From assembly GCF_037975245.1 (NCBI RefSeq), contig NC_092572.1, positions 25,021,989-25,081,988 on the forward strand: a stretch of DNA of 60,000 nt, in the 5' to 3' direction. Origin of the DNA: Apostichopus japonicus. Lineage: Eukaryota > Echinodermata > Holothuroidea > Aspidochirotida > Stichopodidae. The position numbers and the translations under genes were made by a program. Below, piece after piece: positions 21,695-33,639 of this stretch (positions are counted from its first letter, which is position 1; the number at the start of each line of letters is the position of its first letter). The notes beneath the pieces were generated by a model. It was given only the letters and a program-made list of their open reading frames with translations. It searched no databases and was not told the DNA's origin.

Positions 21695-22555
21695 GTGATG
21701 AGAGGTTTCATAGAGAAGGAACAGATAAGACTAAAAGCAGAGCGCGATGAGCAACGTCAAACTAGGGCTGAAGAAAAAGGGCATTCGCTTCAGTGTAGAG
21801 AACTAGAACTAAAAGAAATTGAATTGAAAAGTAAATATGAAGGAAGAAAGAGAGATGAACAACAAAAGTACATTTTAGAGGAAGCAAACTTTACAGAGGT
21901 AGTTGAGGAGCGCGCAATGAAACGCAAACGGCATACATTAGAAAAAACAAATCAAATTAGAGGAAAGTAAAATAAGAGGACACGAGGATAGGACAAATGT
22001 GGGTGAAAGTGATACTAGTCGCGATATTCATAAGAGAAACACTTGGCGAGCAAAATCACCCCAATTCCAAAATTCGAGGATAATATTGATGCGTTACTGA
22101 CTAGGTTTGAGCGTTATGCAATCGCACAAAATTGGGATGTAAATTCGTGGGCTTTATGTTTGTGAACAATAATCACAGGTAAATATCTCACGGCATATTA
22201 CAACTTAAATTGTAAGGAGGCAAATGACTACCAGATCTTAAAATCAACACTTGAAAGGTAAGAGTTGACCGGAGAAAGGTTTAGAAACAAATTTAGGGCC
22301 TCAAAACCAGTGTTAGGGGAAACTGCCTCCCAATATGTCATACAACTAAATAATGACTGACATAGGTGGGTTACTTTATCGGGTTCGTAAGAAACACTAG
22401 AAGGGGTAATAGACTTGCTCCTTAAGGACCAGTTTTTTACAGTTGCCCAAAAGGAATTTTCCCTATATTTGAGAGAACGCGAACTAATAAAAGGTAAATA
22501 GTTTAACTAATTTAGCGGATCATTATATAGAAGCCCACGGTGGATGGTTTAGTTA
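21695..22555 (+). pseudogene. Element B gag, 5' part
   Basis: The frame 21695-21970 is a Lys/Glu/Arg-rich coiled-coil segment (QRQTRAEEK, RELELKEIELKSKYE). It is followed in broken frames by capsid-like sequence around 22060-22500 (NIDALLTRFERYA). No enzyme motif. The coding region is cut by the Harbinger-like insert at 22556 and continues at 24290. Confidence 0.6.
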
Positions 22556-24289
22556 CCAGGGGCGTATCCAGGATTTTCTAACCCGGGGGCGCGAATTACT
22601 ATCTAAGCGGAGCGCCACCATCGGTTGGCGCGCAGCGTACACGAAAATTTCTGGTTTTGATACCACCCAGATCACCGGAAATGGCACTTCTCGGGCTTGA
22701 AAATAACCAACCAGATGTAAGTTTTTGCCTGTGAACCAATTATTTCCCCATATTTTTTTCTCCATCCATAACCTTTTGCAGATTGTAACCAGTCACAAAT
22801 CATGTTCGACCTCATCGCATCTCCCGTGGATCATTGCTCTTGTAGGTGATTCTACGTCGCGGCACACAATATCCGTCAGCCCCCCTTTTCAAGGTTTTAA
22901 GCCCGTTATTTGTTAAAAATTTTAAAATTCACGTTTCTCGTGAATAAAATTCACGTTTCTCGTGACTAAACTCGCCTCAAAACATACCCATAATGTTGCA
23001 AAAAAAAATCATCTATGGACAACCAATATAGAAAAACCTCCTTCAACCCCTAACAGACCGGTCAAAATTGCACGAGTAGAGGGAAGTGTGATGAAGAATG
23101 GTGGTCAAAAATTTTCGAAAGTTCAGACACAGTTAATTTATTGGTGTACAAATATTAAAACCTCTTATAACGGCTATTATAAAACTTGGTTGAAGGAAAT
23201 GAAAAAATAGCAGATATTTCCGAAACCGAACACTATACAAACATAGGAGGAGGCGGGGGGGGGGGCTGCAGCCCCTAATTCGCCATTACTAATGTAAAAG
23301 AGAGTTTTGACAAAATTGGTCCTCCATGCTTTTTCTCCATCCACATAAGACATTTCGTCGTTTACATTAGCATCCCGCGGTATACAGCGCAACTTTCACG
23401 TACGGTACACGATGGCATGCGATGTAATAACCGATGCTTGCATATATGATACTGACATTAACATGTTTAACGCGCGCGGAGCGCGCGAAAATTCTCGGTT
23501 ATTTTTTTCGGGCAAGTCGGACAATTTTGAGGCTGTTCATCCTGGAACGCCATTTTCATGCTCACTGATATGATGTGATACCTGCTGATTGCTTTACAAA
23601 TTCGAACAGGCTCGCTGGAAATGGCACTACCCAGGACCATTTGTTGGCGCGAAGCGTACAAGCAAATTTTGGCCGAAAATGCCTCCTAGATCGCTGGAAA
23701 TGACACTTCCCAGGCCTTGTAAGTTGCATCTAAGCACTTCCTATTTTAAAATTACTAGCGATATCATCAAAAATAATGCTGAAGGGGGGGGGGGGGACGG
23801 TCGCCCTTCCCGAAATGCGTCATGTTCCCCGACGACACGGTTAAGTTCGAGACCAGCCGCAGTTGGTTTCATAGCACAATTCTACAATTGTTTAAGGCGT
23901 ATATACACACACGCGCGTTATGATAGACCATATAGATCTTGAGTGAAAGAGGAAAAATGGAAACGTCAAAAATGGAGTTGTGTGAGGGGTAGGGTGAGGC
24001 ACACGCCCCTTCCGAAATCCTTGATCCGTCACTGTATACCCTGTGTATATGATAGGGATCAGCGCTGTATTTATGTCACTGTTCCTCTTTCTCTTCCCGG
24101 TGTCTTGAAGTTCATCTTCTACTCCCTCCTTTTCTTCTTTTCTCTCTTTCTTCTTTTTCTTTTCCCTTCCTTCCTCTCCTCCTTCTCTTTTTCTCCTTTT
24201 TTTTTTCTTTTTTTCTTCTCTTTTTTTCTCTCCTCTTTTTCTTACCCGGGGGGCGCGCGCCCCCAACGCCCCCCTGGATACGCGCCTGG
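22556..24289. mobile_element. Harbinger-like non-autonomous DNA transposon or composite MITE
   Basis: The termini are inverted repeats, CCAGGGGCGTATCCAGG at the left and the complement of CCAGGCGCGTATCCAGG at the right. They are flanked by TTA on each side (22553-22555 and 24290-24292), as for PIF/Harbinger. Inside are two G tracts (near 23256 and 23786), several copies of a GC-rich module (22595-22650, 23470-23500, 23640-23670) and a ~150-bp pyrimidine run (24080-24240). No transposase frame is visible; the 141-codon minus frame at 23892-24317 is the Lys/Glu complement of the pyrimidine run. Confidence 0.65.
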
Positions 24290-24560
24290 TTACACTATGC
24301 ACACAAATCGTAGTCACTAGAGTAACAAGACGCCCACACTAAACAGTTACATTACAAGGAATGAAACCTGCAATACACAACGTTTCGGAACAAAACAATA
24401 GAACTCAGTCGAATTTTCAAAATAACAGGACTCAACATAATTGGCACAGCAACCAAACTCCAAGGCCTATAATTACTTGATATGTATGTGGTATATTAGG
24501 ACATAGCGCCCGAAATAGCCTGAATCGAGACACACTTGCAGCTATGATGTGAAAACATGC
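24290..24560 (+). pseudogene. Element B gag, 3' part with decayed zinc knuckle
   Basis: After the insert, gag-like sequence resumes. Around 24476-24522 a CCHC-type knuckle is readable as YVCGILGHSARN, with the first Cys changed to a stop codon and the last Cys to Ser. Confidence 0.5.
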
Positions 24561-24888
24561 AAAATCAGGATCCCTTCAGTTCACAAATCAATGAAAACGT
24601 CTATCAAAGTGAAATGCTTCAAAGAGATCAATCATTTCAAAACCAACAAGGGCACCCAAACGTAGGACTGTATTGAAACTAAATTCATTCAATTGGCACC
24701 GATCAATTCACAGATTGGAATAATATCACGGGGGAGCAACAAGTTGTCAGTGATACTTAAGTTTCCTGAAAATTGAGGCAAATGACCAACATCTGGTCAC
24801 GGTTCAGCAAAGAGGCCATCTTACTTTAGAATGCGGTCATACAACTACTGTATAAACTGCCACACACCAACATAGGTGTACCCAAAAC

Positions 24889-25182
24889 ATGCCTGTTAAA
24901 CAGGGATTCATTGGAAAACAAAAGGTAAAAGTTTTACGAGACACCGGTTGCAGTGGTGCCGTGGTCGATAAAAAGTATGTTTGCAAATCGCAATTAACAG
25001 GGGAACACAAAACATGCGTCATAATTGACGGTACAGTGCGTATATCTCCTGTCACAGAAATTGAAATCAATACGCCCTATTTTAAGGGGAAAGTTAGTGC
25101 TTTTTGTATGCAAAATCTTGTATATGATCTGATACTTAGCAATTTAGCAGGTATCCAGAGTCTGAATCAGGCCTTAGATTAA
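24889..25182 (+). pseudogene. Element B aspartic protease
   Basis: The catalytic motif is VLRDTGCSGAVVD (Asp codon at 24940), with a later VYDLILSNLAGI segment. This DTGCS form is typical of the protease in elements that carry integrase before RT. The upstream start is uncertain, and the frame ends at a stop at 25180-25182. It would mature Gag-Pol. Integrase sequence follows about 250 bp later. Confidence 0.8.
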
Positions 25183-25419
25183 GACATGGCGCTTAACAGC
25201 GCTCAAGAACAGAACGTTATTCCAAAGAATAAACAAACACATATCAGTGACGACGATGACCAGATATGTCTACCTGATAATTCAAAACTTGTAAATCAGC
25301 AGTCAAAACAGATATGCCACTAACATGTAACAACACAGTAGCAGGGGTAGAGACTCGGAGTCAGAAACGACAGAAGGCTTTCAAACCCTTAAAAGTTATA
25401 AGCTCTGACAATTAAGAGA

Positions 25420-26378
25420 TTACTAAAGAGGATATCAAACAGAACCAGCAAACAGACCCTTCGTTGAAAAAGATAAGGGAATTCGTGGAAGCAGGCAAAA
25501 TCCTTGCAGGTCAAAAAGGGGTAGCCAAAATTTTGTTATGTACAACGACAATATTTACAATGAATATCAGTCTCCATCAGTTGAGTATGGTGAGAAATTG
25601 AAACTGCTAGTTGTGCCCTCAAATACAGTAAAATTGTGCTGAAGTTGGCACACGAATCATCGTTATGCGGACATCAAGGGGCTAAAAGGACACAAGAGAA
25701 ACTTTTATCAAATTTCTTTTGGCCAGGATTGGGAGCAGATACACAACGATACTGTTAATCATGTAACATTTGTCAGAGAACCATCTTTAAAGGGAGGGTA
25801 TCTAAAATACCTCTAGGAGAAATGCCTATTATGGACGTTCCTTTCGAGTGAGTTGCGGTAGACATTGTTGGGCCAATCAAACCAGCAAATTAAAGGGGTC
25901 ATAGGTACACACTTGTCCTTATGGACTACGCCACGAGATATTCGGAGGATTTGCCCCTGAAACAATTGAGGCAGAGATTGTAGCCGAGGAGTTAAGTAAC
26001 ATGTTCAGTCGGTTGGGAATTCCCCATGAATGCTCACAGATCAGGGCAGTCAGTTCATTTCAAGGGTCATGAAAGAAGTGTGTCTTCTTTTATCAGTGCG
26101 AAAATTGACCACCACCCCACACCATGCCATGTGTAACGGCTTATTCGAACGTTATAATGAAACATTAAAACACATGCTCAAGAAAATGAATGAAGAAAGG
26201 CCTAGGAATTAACCCGTTGTTATTTGCATACCGCGAAACGCTACATGAGAGTACTGGGTTTTCTCCTTTCGAACTACTTTACGGTCGTTCTTTTAGAGGG
26301 CCTATGTTAATCCTGAAAGAGTTATGGAAAAATCAATGTGATGAAATCAAAACAATATACCAATATGTCTTAGACTAA
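25420..26378 (+). pseudogene. Element B integrase, located upstream of RT
   Basis: An HHCC finger is visible (His pair near 25650-25670, Cys pair in SCNICQR near 25758-25780). The DDE core begins near 25860 (VDIVGPI) and the second Asp is in MLTDQGSQF (26039). Then PHHAMCNGLFERYNETLK carries the Glu, and a second frame 26190-26378 has LLFAYRETLHESTGFSPFELLYGR. At least three frame changes or stops break it. Its position before RT defines the Gmr1-like order. Confidence 0.8.
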
Positions 26379-26800
26379 CAACAAAGACTTACAGACACTT
26401 GCACACGATCAACTACAGAACGTAAGGTAAAAACACACATTCTATTACAACAAAAGGGCTAGAAGTAGATATTTTAACATAGTAGATTTCACTTCTGATT
26501 CCAACGGACACAAACAAACTTCTAATGCAATGGGAGGTATCATTCAAAGGTAAATTACATGGATTATAGAATTGATCTGGGCATAGAACATAAACGTTCC
26601 ACGCAAACCTATAAAAGGGATACAATCGCAGACTAGAGACAACCTCCAAAATATTTGGGAGCAGTATTCTAGATATTATATGTGTTTCGGTGATCGAACC
26701 AGAACTCGACAATAACAATCATCAGCATAACAGTGAGATAATGCATTAACCTTGTACAAAACCTAAGGAAACAATAAAAAAATGTTAACATAAGTGTCGA
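26379..26800 (+). pseudogene. Element B integrase C-terminus, decayed
   Basis: The stretch between integrase core and RT. I infer the integrase C-terminal region from position; frames are broken and no motif is clear. The 101-codon minus-strand frame at 26413-26718 is treated as a shadow. Confidence 0.4.
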
Positions 26801-27345
26801 CTAGGACATGGAAAACTCAAGACAAATAAAGAGTGTACTTGGAAACATATATTCCTGGATAAAACAATTTTGGGTACACACGAGATCAAACTAACAGATG
26901 AAAGACCCATAAAATGTAGTGCCTATGTATTACCTCATGTACTCAAAGTAGAAGTCGAGAGCGACATACAAAAAATGTTGGACACAGGTATAATCACACA
27001 TGCAAATAGTCCTTGTGCATTCCCGTTAGTAGCTATACGCAAACTATATGGCACGTTATGCAATTGTGTAGACATGAGAAAACTTAATCAAGGTACAGTT
27101 TTTGACGCAGGATCTATACCTAATCAAGAGGAAATATTTGCGCAAATATGTAAAGACAACTACTTTCCAAAAATCGATCTTAGTAAAGGTTATTGGCAAA
27201 TTGAAATGGACGAGCAATCAAAGAAATACACTTCTTTTGTCACACACACCGGCTTGTATATCAATTTGAAGTTATGCCGTTTGGATTAGTTAACTCCGCA
27301 GCGACGTTTAGTCGTATTCGTGGGGCAGATTTTATCAGTAGAATT
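26801..27345 (+). pseudogene. Element B reverse transcriptase, N-terminal half
   Basis: The frame 26870-27289 shows DERPIKCSAYVLPH, IITHANSPCAFPLVAI, CVDMRKLNQG, FPKIDLSKGYWQIEMDE and TSFVTHTGLY. A further frame reaches the FGLVNSAATFSR motif near 27280-27315. The catalytic YxDD, the thumb and RNase H are absent: the sequence passes directly to the 3' untranslated region near 27345. The copy is therefore inactive. Confidence 0.8.
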
Positions 27346-27404
27346 TAAAGAAATGGTCGAATGAAACTTTTTTTGTCGTCGGTAAATGTATTATATGCGT
27401 TTTA

Positions 27405-27422
27405 TTAAAGAGGGGAGGTAAG
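27405..27422 (+). other. Polypurine tract of element B
   Basis: AAAGAGGGGAGGTAAG, directly before the start of LTR homology at about 27423. Confidence 0.65.
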
Positions 27423-28200
27423 TTTCACGGTTAATACAGGGATGTATTACATGAGATTTAAAAAACAAACTAATTGGATAAATACATTGATAGCCTTACC
27501 ATAATATGTAGGGTATTTGCGTAAAACAATTTTAGACACCTGCGTCTCACAATATCGTGTTGACTGGAATTGGTCACGTACCTAAGCAGCTGAAGCGGGT
27601 GGGACGTTGCTAATTAAATTGTCCTTACTAATTTTCGGGAGGCGAAATTAGGGATATTTTTTGGAAGTTACTCCGAAATTAGTTGCTCTGTAGAGGAGAC
27701 ACATCTTAAAGAAGCTCCATATGATTGTAACTTAATTCACCAGAAATCGCCACGAGTTGGAATCTAGTAGCTAGGCCGTTTGTATAAAGGCAGTTATTGA
27801 TAAGTATGTGTGCGGCAGTAGATAAATTGTGAAAGTTACTTTTTTATAGGACACTGTATGGGTGTTTACGCCTATCGTCGTCGCATCGTGTTGGGAGACA
27901 AGTGTCAGGAGAAAGAAGGAGCTGTAGATGCTGTCATGAAGCTAATTAAGAGTCATTTTCATGTAAGTAATTTCTTACGTTATTTCTCTAGATTGCTGGC
28001 ATCAATTTGAGTATACAAAATTAATATACTATGTCGTGAACTGTATTCAATAACATAGGGCATAGAACTATTTGACCACAATTTAGGTTAAAGAGAAAAG
28101 TAAAAGGAAAACCATAATTTGAGCATTTCATCATCTTTTAAGCAAACGCTCGGGAGGATTCGGATAAAGCATTAATATGAGTTGGTACGAATAAGAAAAC
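27423..28200 (+). repeat. 3' LTR of element B, truncated
   Basis: Homologous to 10227-10940 joined to 20284-20450, and so shows the uninterrupted site of element C insertion (TATTCAATAACATAGGGCA near 28043-28061). Homology stops at about 28200, where an inverted family A relative begins. Confidence 0.75.
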
Positions 28201-29440
28201 GGCCATGGAGTTTCCCTCCTCTTGACCTTTGAAGGTGCGAAGGTGCCTGACCGTTGTTGCTTTGTCGTCTTTTAGAACTCTGTCCTTGTTCTACTTAGTA
28301 TGCTTCGGTCGTAACTGTGTAAGGGTCTGTCCGTTGATGTTCTCGGTGTGTCAGCCGGCAGTGCGACGTGTGATGTCGAATCTGCTGTCCGAAGAATAAT
28401 CACAAAGCTGTCAAGTGAACTGTCGCCGAGGTCTCTGTTGTTTCTCCTTGAATTTCTTTCAAGATCTCCCCTGTTTGAAAACTTCTTACTGCAGCTTGTA
28501 CAACAGTACTGAACCTCGAACTTATCTTTCTCCACTTTCTGCAAAAATAAATAAATAAAAGAACATCAGGTAAACTTTGACAATGTAGAGTCTATGTTGA
28601 TTAAATCTCCGGCTCTCGTTTTAGGATCCATAGAGGGGGATCGTCGCCGGTGTAAGCTTTCAGTCGGTCGTGATGAACCAATTTCGGTCGCAATCTTGGC
28701 CCCATCTTAACACGAAAGAGTACATCAGTCAGTTTCTTCTGTACCTTTCCTGGCCCTATCAAGGCAAGGGTCTCTGCAATTTAGGGGAGATGCCTTCTTC
28801 TTGTTAGTATGCAGGAGCCATATCGCAGAGGGGGGGGGGGGAATAAAATCTATTTTCGTGCTTGGCTGATCTGTATGCCATCATACCAAAGGGAAGCAAT
28901 GTATGCCAGTCCTTTTGATTCCCTCTTACTACCGTAGACAGAATTGCCTCCAGCGTCCTATTAAATCTTTACACCATCCCGTCCGATTGCGGATGAAATG
29001 GTTTCGGTGGGATTCCTGGATCCGTTCCGTAGTATTGTCTTGGATACTTCTGTTTGTTTTTTTTTCCAAATCGCTGTTTCTAGGCATTAACTAGTAAATG
29101 GAATCTCCGTCTCCTTACTGGTTCCATATCGGCCAGAACTGCCTGCTCCCGACCACGTAGACTTGCAGCAAGCTGTAGAGATCTACAGTGGTCGTCCCAT
29201 TCATTGAGTTCAGCTATTGGCTCGAACTGTACCAAATATTATTGCCATGTTATTGAGCCGTCAAAGGTAGGAGATGAGGTCCTGTGAGTGGTACTTATTT
29301 GTGGCAATCCTCTACTAGCATCTGCAAAAAAGCAAATTGGACTTACCTGTGTTAGCTTTACCTCTTCAGTCAAATTGTCTCACATCGGCCGGCCGCAAGA
29401 CCCCGAGGAACCAATTCCATTGTTAAATCCTTATAAATAT
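28201..29440 (-). mobile_element. Internally deleted family A relative, inverted
   Basis: On the minus strand the order is gag (29440 to about 29010), then integrase core end (29005 to ~28850), then an integrase C-terminal region with MGPRLRPKLVHHDRLKAY (near 28700), then an extra Cys-containing tail. Protease, RT, RNase H and most of integrase are missing between gag and integrase. LTRs are not recognised at either side. A 12-base G tract at about 28830 interrupts it. Confidence 0.7.
28272..28544 (-). pseudogene. Cys-rich tail downstream of integrase in the deleted family A relative
   Basis: A 90-codon frame with YCCTSCSKKFSNRGDLERN, which looks like the first half of a C2H2 zinc finger (CX2C, then F and L at the usual spacing) without a clear His pair. 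It follows the integrase C-terminus, so I take it as part of the element's Pol tail rather than a host gene. Upstream, minus-strand intron-like sequence or a frame break lies at 28545-28610. Confidence 0.4.
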
Positions 29441-32400
29441 CAGAATTGCACGAAAATATATCCTAACCATCATTTTCAGACTTATGTCCGATAAATATGA
29501 ACGTCTAATTAACTTTAACAGTAGGCTTAGTCACCCACTCTTAAAGATGTCGATGAGTCTACGTGGGCCGGAGTTTTCATTACTAGCTGACATACATCAA
29601 TGAAGGAGACAGACTTATCACTATATTGACTAATACCTTGAACCATCGAATCTAGCAGTGCACTTTAAAAACCAACATGGCAAGACAAATAGAAAAGTCG
29701 AGGTAACCCGTTGCTTTAACTTTTAAAAGTTTACTCCACTTACCCAGATACTCCATGAGTAAGACTTACAGTACTGATTACAACCAACTCACTGGTTTTA
29801 CTTTGTTGCACAAATGCTCATCAGTTGTGGCAATAGATATCAGCTAAATCAAACAAACTCAATCTTTATCAGTTTTTGTGAGAAAAAGCTGGACAAGTCA
29901 TGGTAACTTAAATTTTAGAGGTGATACAGCTCCTTTTTAAACCAACAAGACCAATTCAGGTTTACCTCAGAACCAATTAACTTTAGTATAATAACTAGTA
30001 CTCATCAATATAATTGAGTTATGTCATTAGCCTAGAACAGTAGTTACATGTATTACAGGTGGCACCAGTAGTTACTACACTAGCTATGTGTTTGAAGTAA
30101 AGGAGGTACGTTACCGCTTGATTCCAGTTCACACCTCTCTTTAAACTACGACAATTCGTCATGCCAAGAATGAATAAAGGCTATGTTCGGGTATATCCAT
30201 GGGCCTACTTATAGCAAAAACGACTTGATACGACTTCATTTTAGAATCGCGTATTAAAGAACTCGCACTCAATGGTTGGTACAGCAACTACTGTTCATGT
30301 GCCACAACAGTGCATCAGTAATTACTACATTTTGTTCGTAACAAGTGTTGCAGGACATGAACAGTTGTTACTGTACGAGCCATGAGTATCGGATGCATAA
30401 TAATTATTACATCATCATGTAAGTGGGTAATCATGCTCAAACACCAGTTCTGCATTAACTAAAAGAACTTAATGATTAAGTTGTCATTAGCAAACTACAC
30501 TTGTGTTCACGACACAGTCTGTAATTATCTCCTAGATACCAAATGAACTATTTAAACACTGCAGATGGATGATGAGTATTGTCGCGTCTGTCCCGGTAAG
30601 GCAGCTTTCTATGGTCGCGTTGCAGAGACGACACGAATTACGTAAATTACCAGTCCAACAGAGATATATAATGATTTTGTTCTATTTATTTTGCAGGATT
30701 GATTAGACTTATTACGTTGATCCCTGTATAATCAGGGGTTTTAATATGTTTAACGTGCCTTCACACACGGAGACTTTACACGGTAAAGGTATACAGTAAG
30801 ACTGAATTGGCTTGCAAAACTGCCATACATGAGGTAAAAGACATGTCACTTTCATCCAATCATAACTTAATGTTTCTGTCACAAGACAGCAGCAGCCAAT
30901 CACACTCTATTTATGTTTAATTTCTGGAATGTTTACAGAGTATTTACATACATTTGCATATATTAAATATACATTAAGGGTTCACGACACTATAAGTGTT
31001 TGACATACCATGTATGTATATCTATAATGGAAGGTAATCCCACAGGCATGGTTTTAAATCATTATTATGGTATTCAAGTAACCTGACGGTTTATATTTCT
31101 GTTGATAAACTACACTATAACAACAATATATTAACTTCATGAACTAAAATATATTATTGTTCAAGCTGTCATTACCAAAAATGTAGTGCAATCACTTTTT
31201 CTTGCACCTGTGTTCATGACAAAGTTTTGATGGATCAAATAGACTGTTGTCGTTGTTGCTTAACATTGCAATGGGAAACGAAATCAAAACAATTTTCTTT
31301 ACAATGCTACGAAAACACAATGAGGGTCCTTTCTCTCAAGAATATATTGATGGCTTTTACTTAAAAGTTAATTTTAATTTCCTAAACATTTGAATAACTC
31401 TTGCAACCTCCTCTCCTTACAATAAAACGAACAAACCACTTCAAAAAAAAACTTAAGCTAAAGGATCTCTATGATATTTTAAAGAGGAACTTTATGTAAA
31501 CATTCTGGTGAAAATTGTATTTAATTCCTATGCATGGTTCCCGAGATATTAGCAGATACAGTTATCACATTATTAGCCCAATGTGAACTTGAATAAGCAG
31601 AGGTGATATCAATGCCTCACATTAATCAACATATGTTTGTTGTTTCTCAAAACTTTACGGTCAATTTTGTCCTCCATTATGTCATACTTTTGAAATCTGA
31701 CTACATGAGAGGTATGGAAACTTTACAAAATACGCATGCCCAATAGGAAAACACACATCGCTATCTATTTCAAGTCAAAACAATAGATTGTAAAAGAAAG
31801 AATGCAAATTATTGCCCATCAAGGTTAAATGATATTCACTTCTGTTTGCTTCAAGTTCACTTTGGGTAACAAGTGTAACAACTTTACCTGCTAATATCAC
31901 GGGAATCTCAAATAGGATTTCAATGAAAATGTTACAAGATTTTTTAGATTAAGTTCCTCTTTTGCATATTCAATATAAAGTTGGACTTTACACCCTTCCT
32001 TTAAGTAACTAAGAGAAAGAACAGCTGGAAACTTGAAATCTATATGCAAAAAGTTTCTTTTTGAAGCTTTGCAGTTAGGCAGTTAAGTTTTATCATATAG
32101 ACGAAGAAAACTTTTTGAAAAAGTTCCATTGTTCGTTCCTGTCCCTTGGTATATTCAAATGGAAACATGATGAATGTCAAACAAATAGTGCCACAACACT
32201 CGGGAAATACGTAATCCATAATAATTTTCGTATCAACAACAATGTTAATTGACACAAGGACCGTCAAATCACCCGGTGCAGCGATGCCTGGATCGAGTAA
32301 TGTTAGCTTGGGTGGCTTGTTCCATAGTCGTGTTCTTCAAGAGAAAAAATATATATATGAATGCCTTTAACCTATATTAAAAGTGTATTCATTGTACTGC

Positions 32401-33200
32401 AACATCACTTCCAGAGCAATAAATCAGAACCATTTCTATCTTTCATTAAACCACACACTCATCCCCGTTCTAATGCAGCTGTGCCAAGAGAAGAGAAAGA
32501 AACCATCCACAATCTTTGAAGAACCGCCTCCAATTTGTTTTTTAATTTGATTTATTCTGGGTTTGAAATACCTACTTGCTTAAAAAGTACTATTGTAAGT
32601 AAAATTACTGTTTAAACATCCTAATTGTCAAAAAATTCCTGAACATCCTTTTTGTTTATCTTGACCAGGCACATTTTAATGACATTTGGCACCAGTTTGA
32701 TAAAGTGCGGCTCTGCAGCTCCTTCTACTCATACGATGGCTCCTCAAGAAATGATAGTTGCTATAAGTCACAATTGTATAACAAGATTAGAGATATCTGT
32801 CAAGTAACACTTCATTTGATTTCACATGACCCCCAATGACCCCTATCGCCCTTTGATGTGTAACTTGCATCTGCCCATTAAAATAATTACATGGAACCTT
32901 GATACATGTTGTATTCCTGCTAAGCATCTAGTCCTTCCAGAAAGTATATATAGAAAGTACTTTATAACGCAAAGTCCTCGAAGTATAGTTGTTCAATAGT
33001 CGGGTAGGCAACGTAACACGGCAGTTCTTTTTGCAGTGACATCCTGAAAACGGAGGGGAAAAAGTTGACATTTAACACTCTCAACATGATCGATGGATTG
33101 ATGCAAGGAAAAGACCAAAACACCAACATGCATTTTGAAGATTTCGAAGGTTTTGAAGACTCCCATTGCAAAGGCTGCAATGACTGCAATGTCTTGCAAA
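29441..33200. other. Gene-free stretch with no recognised element
   Basis: Long AT-rich sequence with only short open frames. I see no domain, LTR or terminal repeat. An imperfect inverted repeat at 30282-30377 is listed separately. Similar words (TGTGTTCAYGACA near 30505 and 31208) hint at old repeats. Confidence 0.4.
30282..30377. repeat. Imperfect inverted repeat
   Basis: The left arm TACAGCAACTACTGTTCATG is mirrored by CATGAACAGTTGTTACTGTA at the right, with weaker pairing further in. It could fold as a long hairpin; the function is unknown. Confidence 0.5.
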
Positions 33201-33206
33201 GAGTTA

Positions 33207-33291
33207 TGGATCTGTGACCACTTGTGACTGTGGATTAGTGAAACCAAAACCACCCTCAAAAAGCGGTCCTATGGTCACAGATCCACAGTCA
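33207..33291. repeat. Overlapping perfect inverted repeats
   Basis: TGGATCTGTGACCA (33207-33220) is the exact reverse complement of 33272-33285, and TGACTGTGGAT (33225-33235) is the exact reverse complement of 33281-33291. The right arms overlap, so two alternative stems compete for the same bases. Confidence 0.65.
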
Positions 33292-33639
33292 ACAATGAAG
33301 ACTGAGACCCCGGTTGGAGAATTTAGTGGAACAGTCCTACAGTTGAACACAACTGTTCAATACTGCAAAGTGTCTTCGAATATCACCATTTAGCATTAAG
33401 GGTTGATTGATGTAGTTTTATTTCGTGACGTAACACCAGTGTGAATGGTCGAGGTTAAGATAAATAAACAATGGGTGAAACGCAGCACAGGTAGGAACGT
33501 GATCCAGTTAATAACATTATTTATGGAAGACTGACTTGCATCTGCAGAATTGGGCAATTTACAGAACGCCATTTGTTAAGACATTACCAAACATTGCGTA
33601 CATATATGTTCGTTGTTCAGGTGTGTATGTGTATATCGA

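Larger units (their letters stand above)
10227..28200 (+). mobile_element. Gmr1-like Ty3/Gypsy element (family B), interrupted by nested insertions
   Basis: Long LTR at 10227-10940 plus 20284-21279 (split by element C), primer site near 21284, gag, protease, integrase, reverse transcriptase, polypurine tract and a truncated 3' LTR (27423-28200). Integrase lies upstream of RT, the reverse of the ordinary Gypsy order and known for the Gmr1-like group of deuterostome Ty3/Gypsy elements. All genes are broken; the RT C-terminus and RNase H are deleted. Insertions of element C and of a Harbinger-like element happened afterwards. Confidence 0.75.

Noticed and set aside
23892-24317. 141-codon Lys/Glu-rich minus-strand protein and the 125-codon plus frame
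   Set aside because: Both come from a pyrimidine run inside a Harbinger-like element. No start context or domain.
32993-33259. 88-codon minus frame in the gene-free region
   Set aside because: No domain, no splice signals in a consistent pattern, and it overlaps a second open frame.
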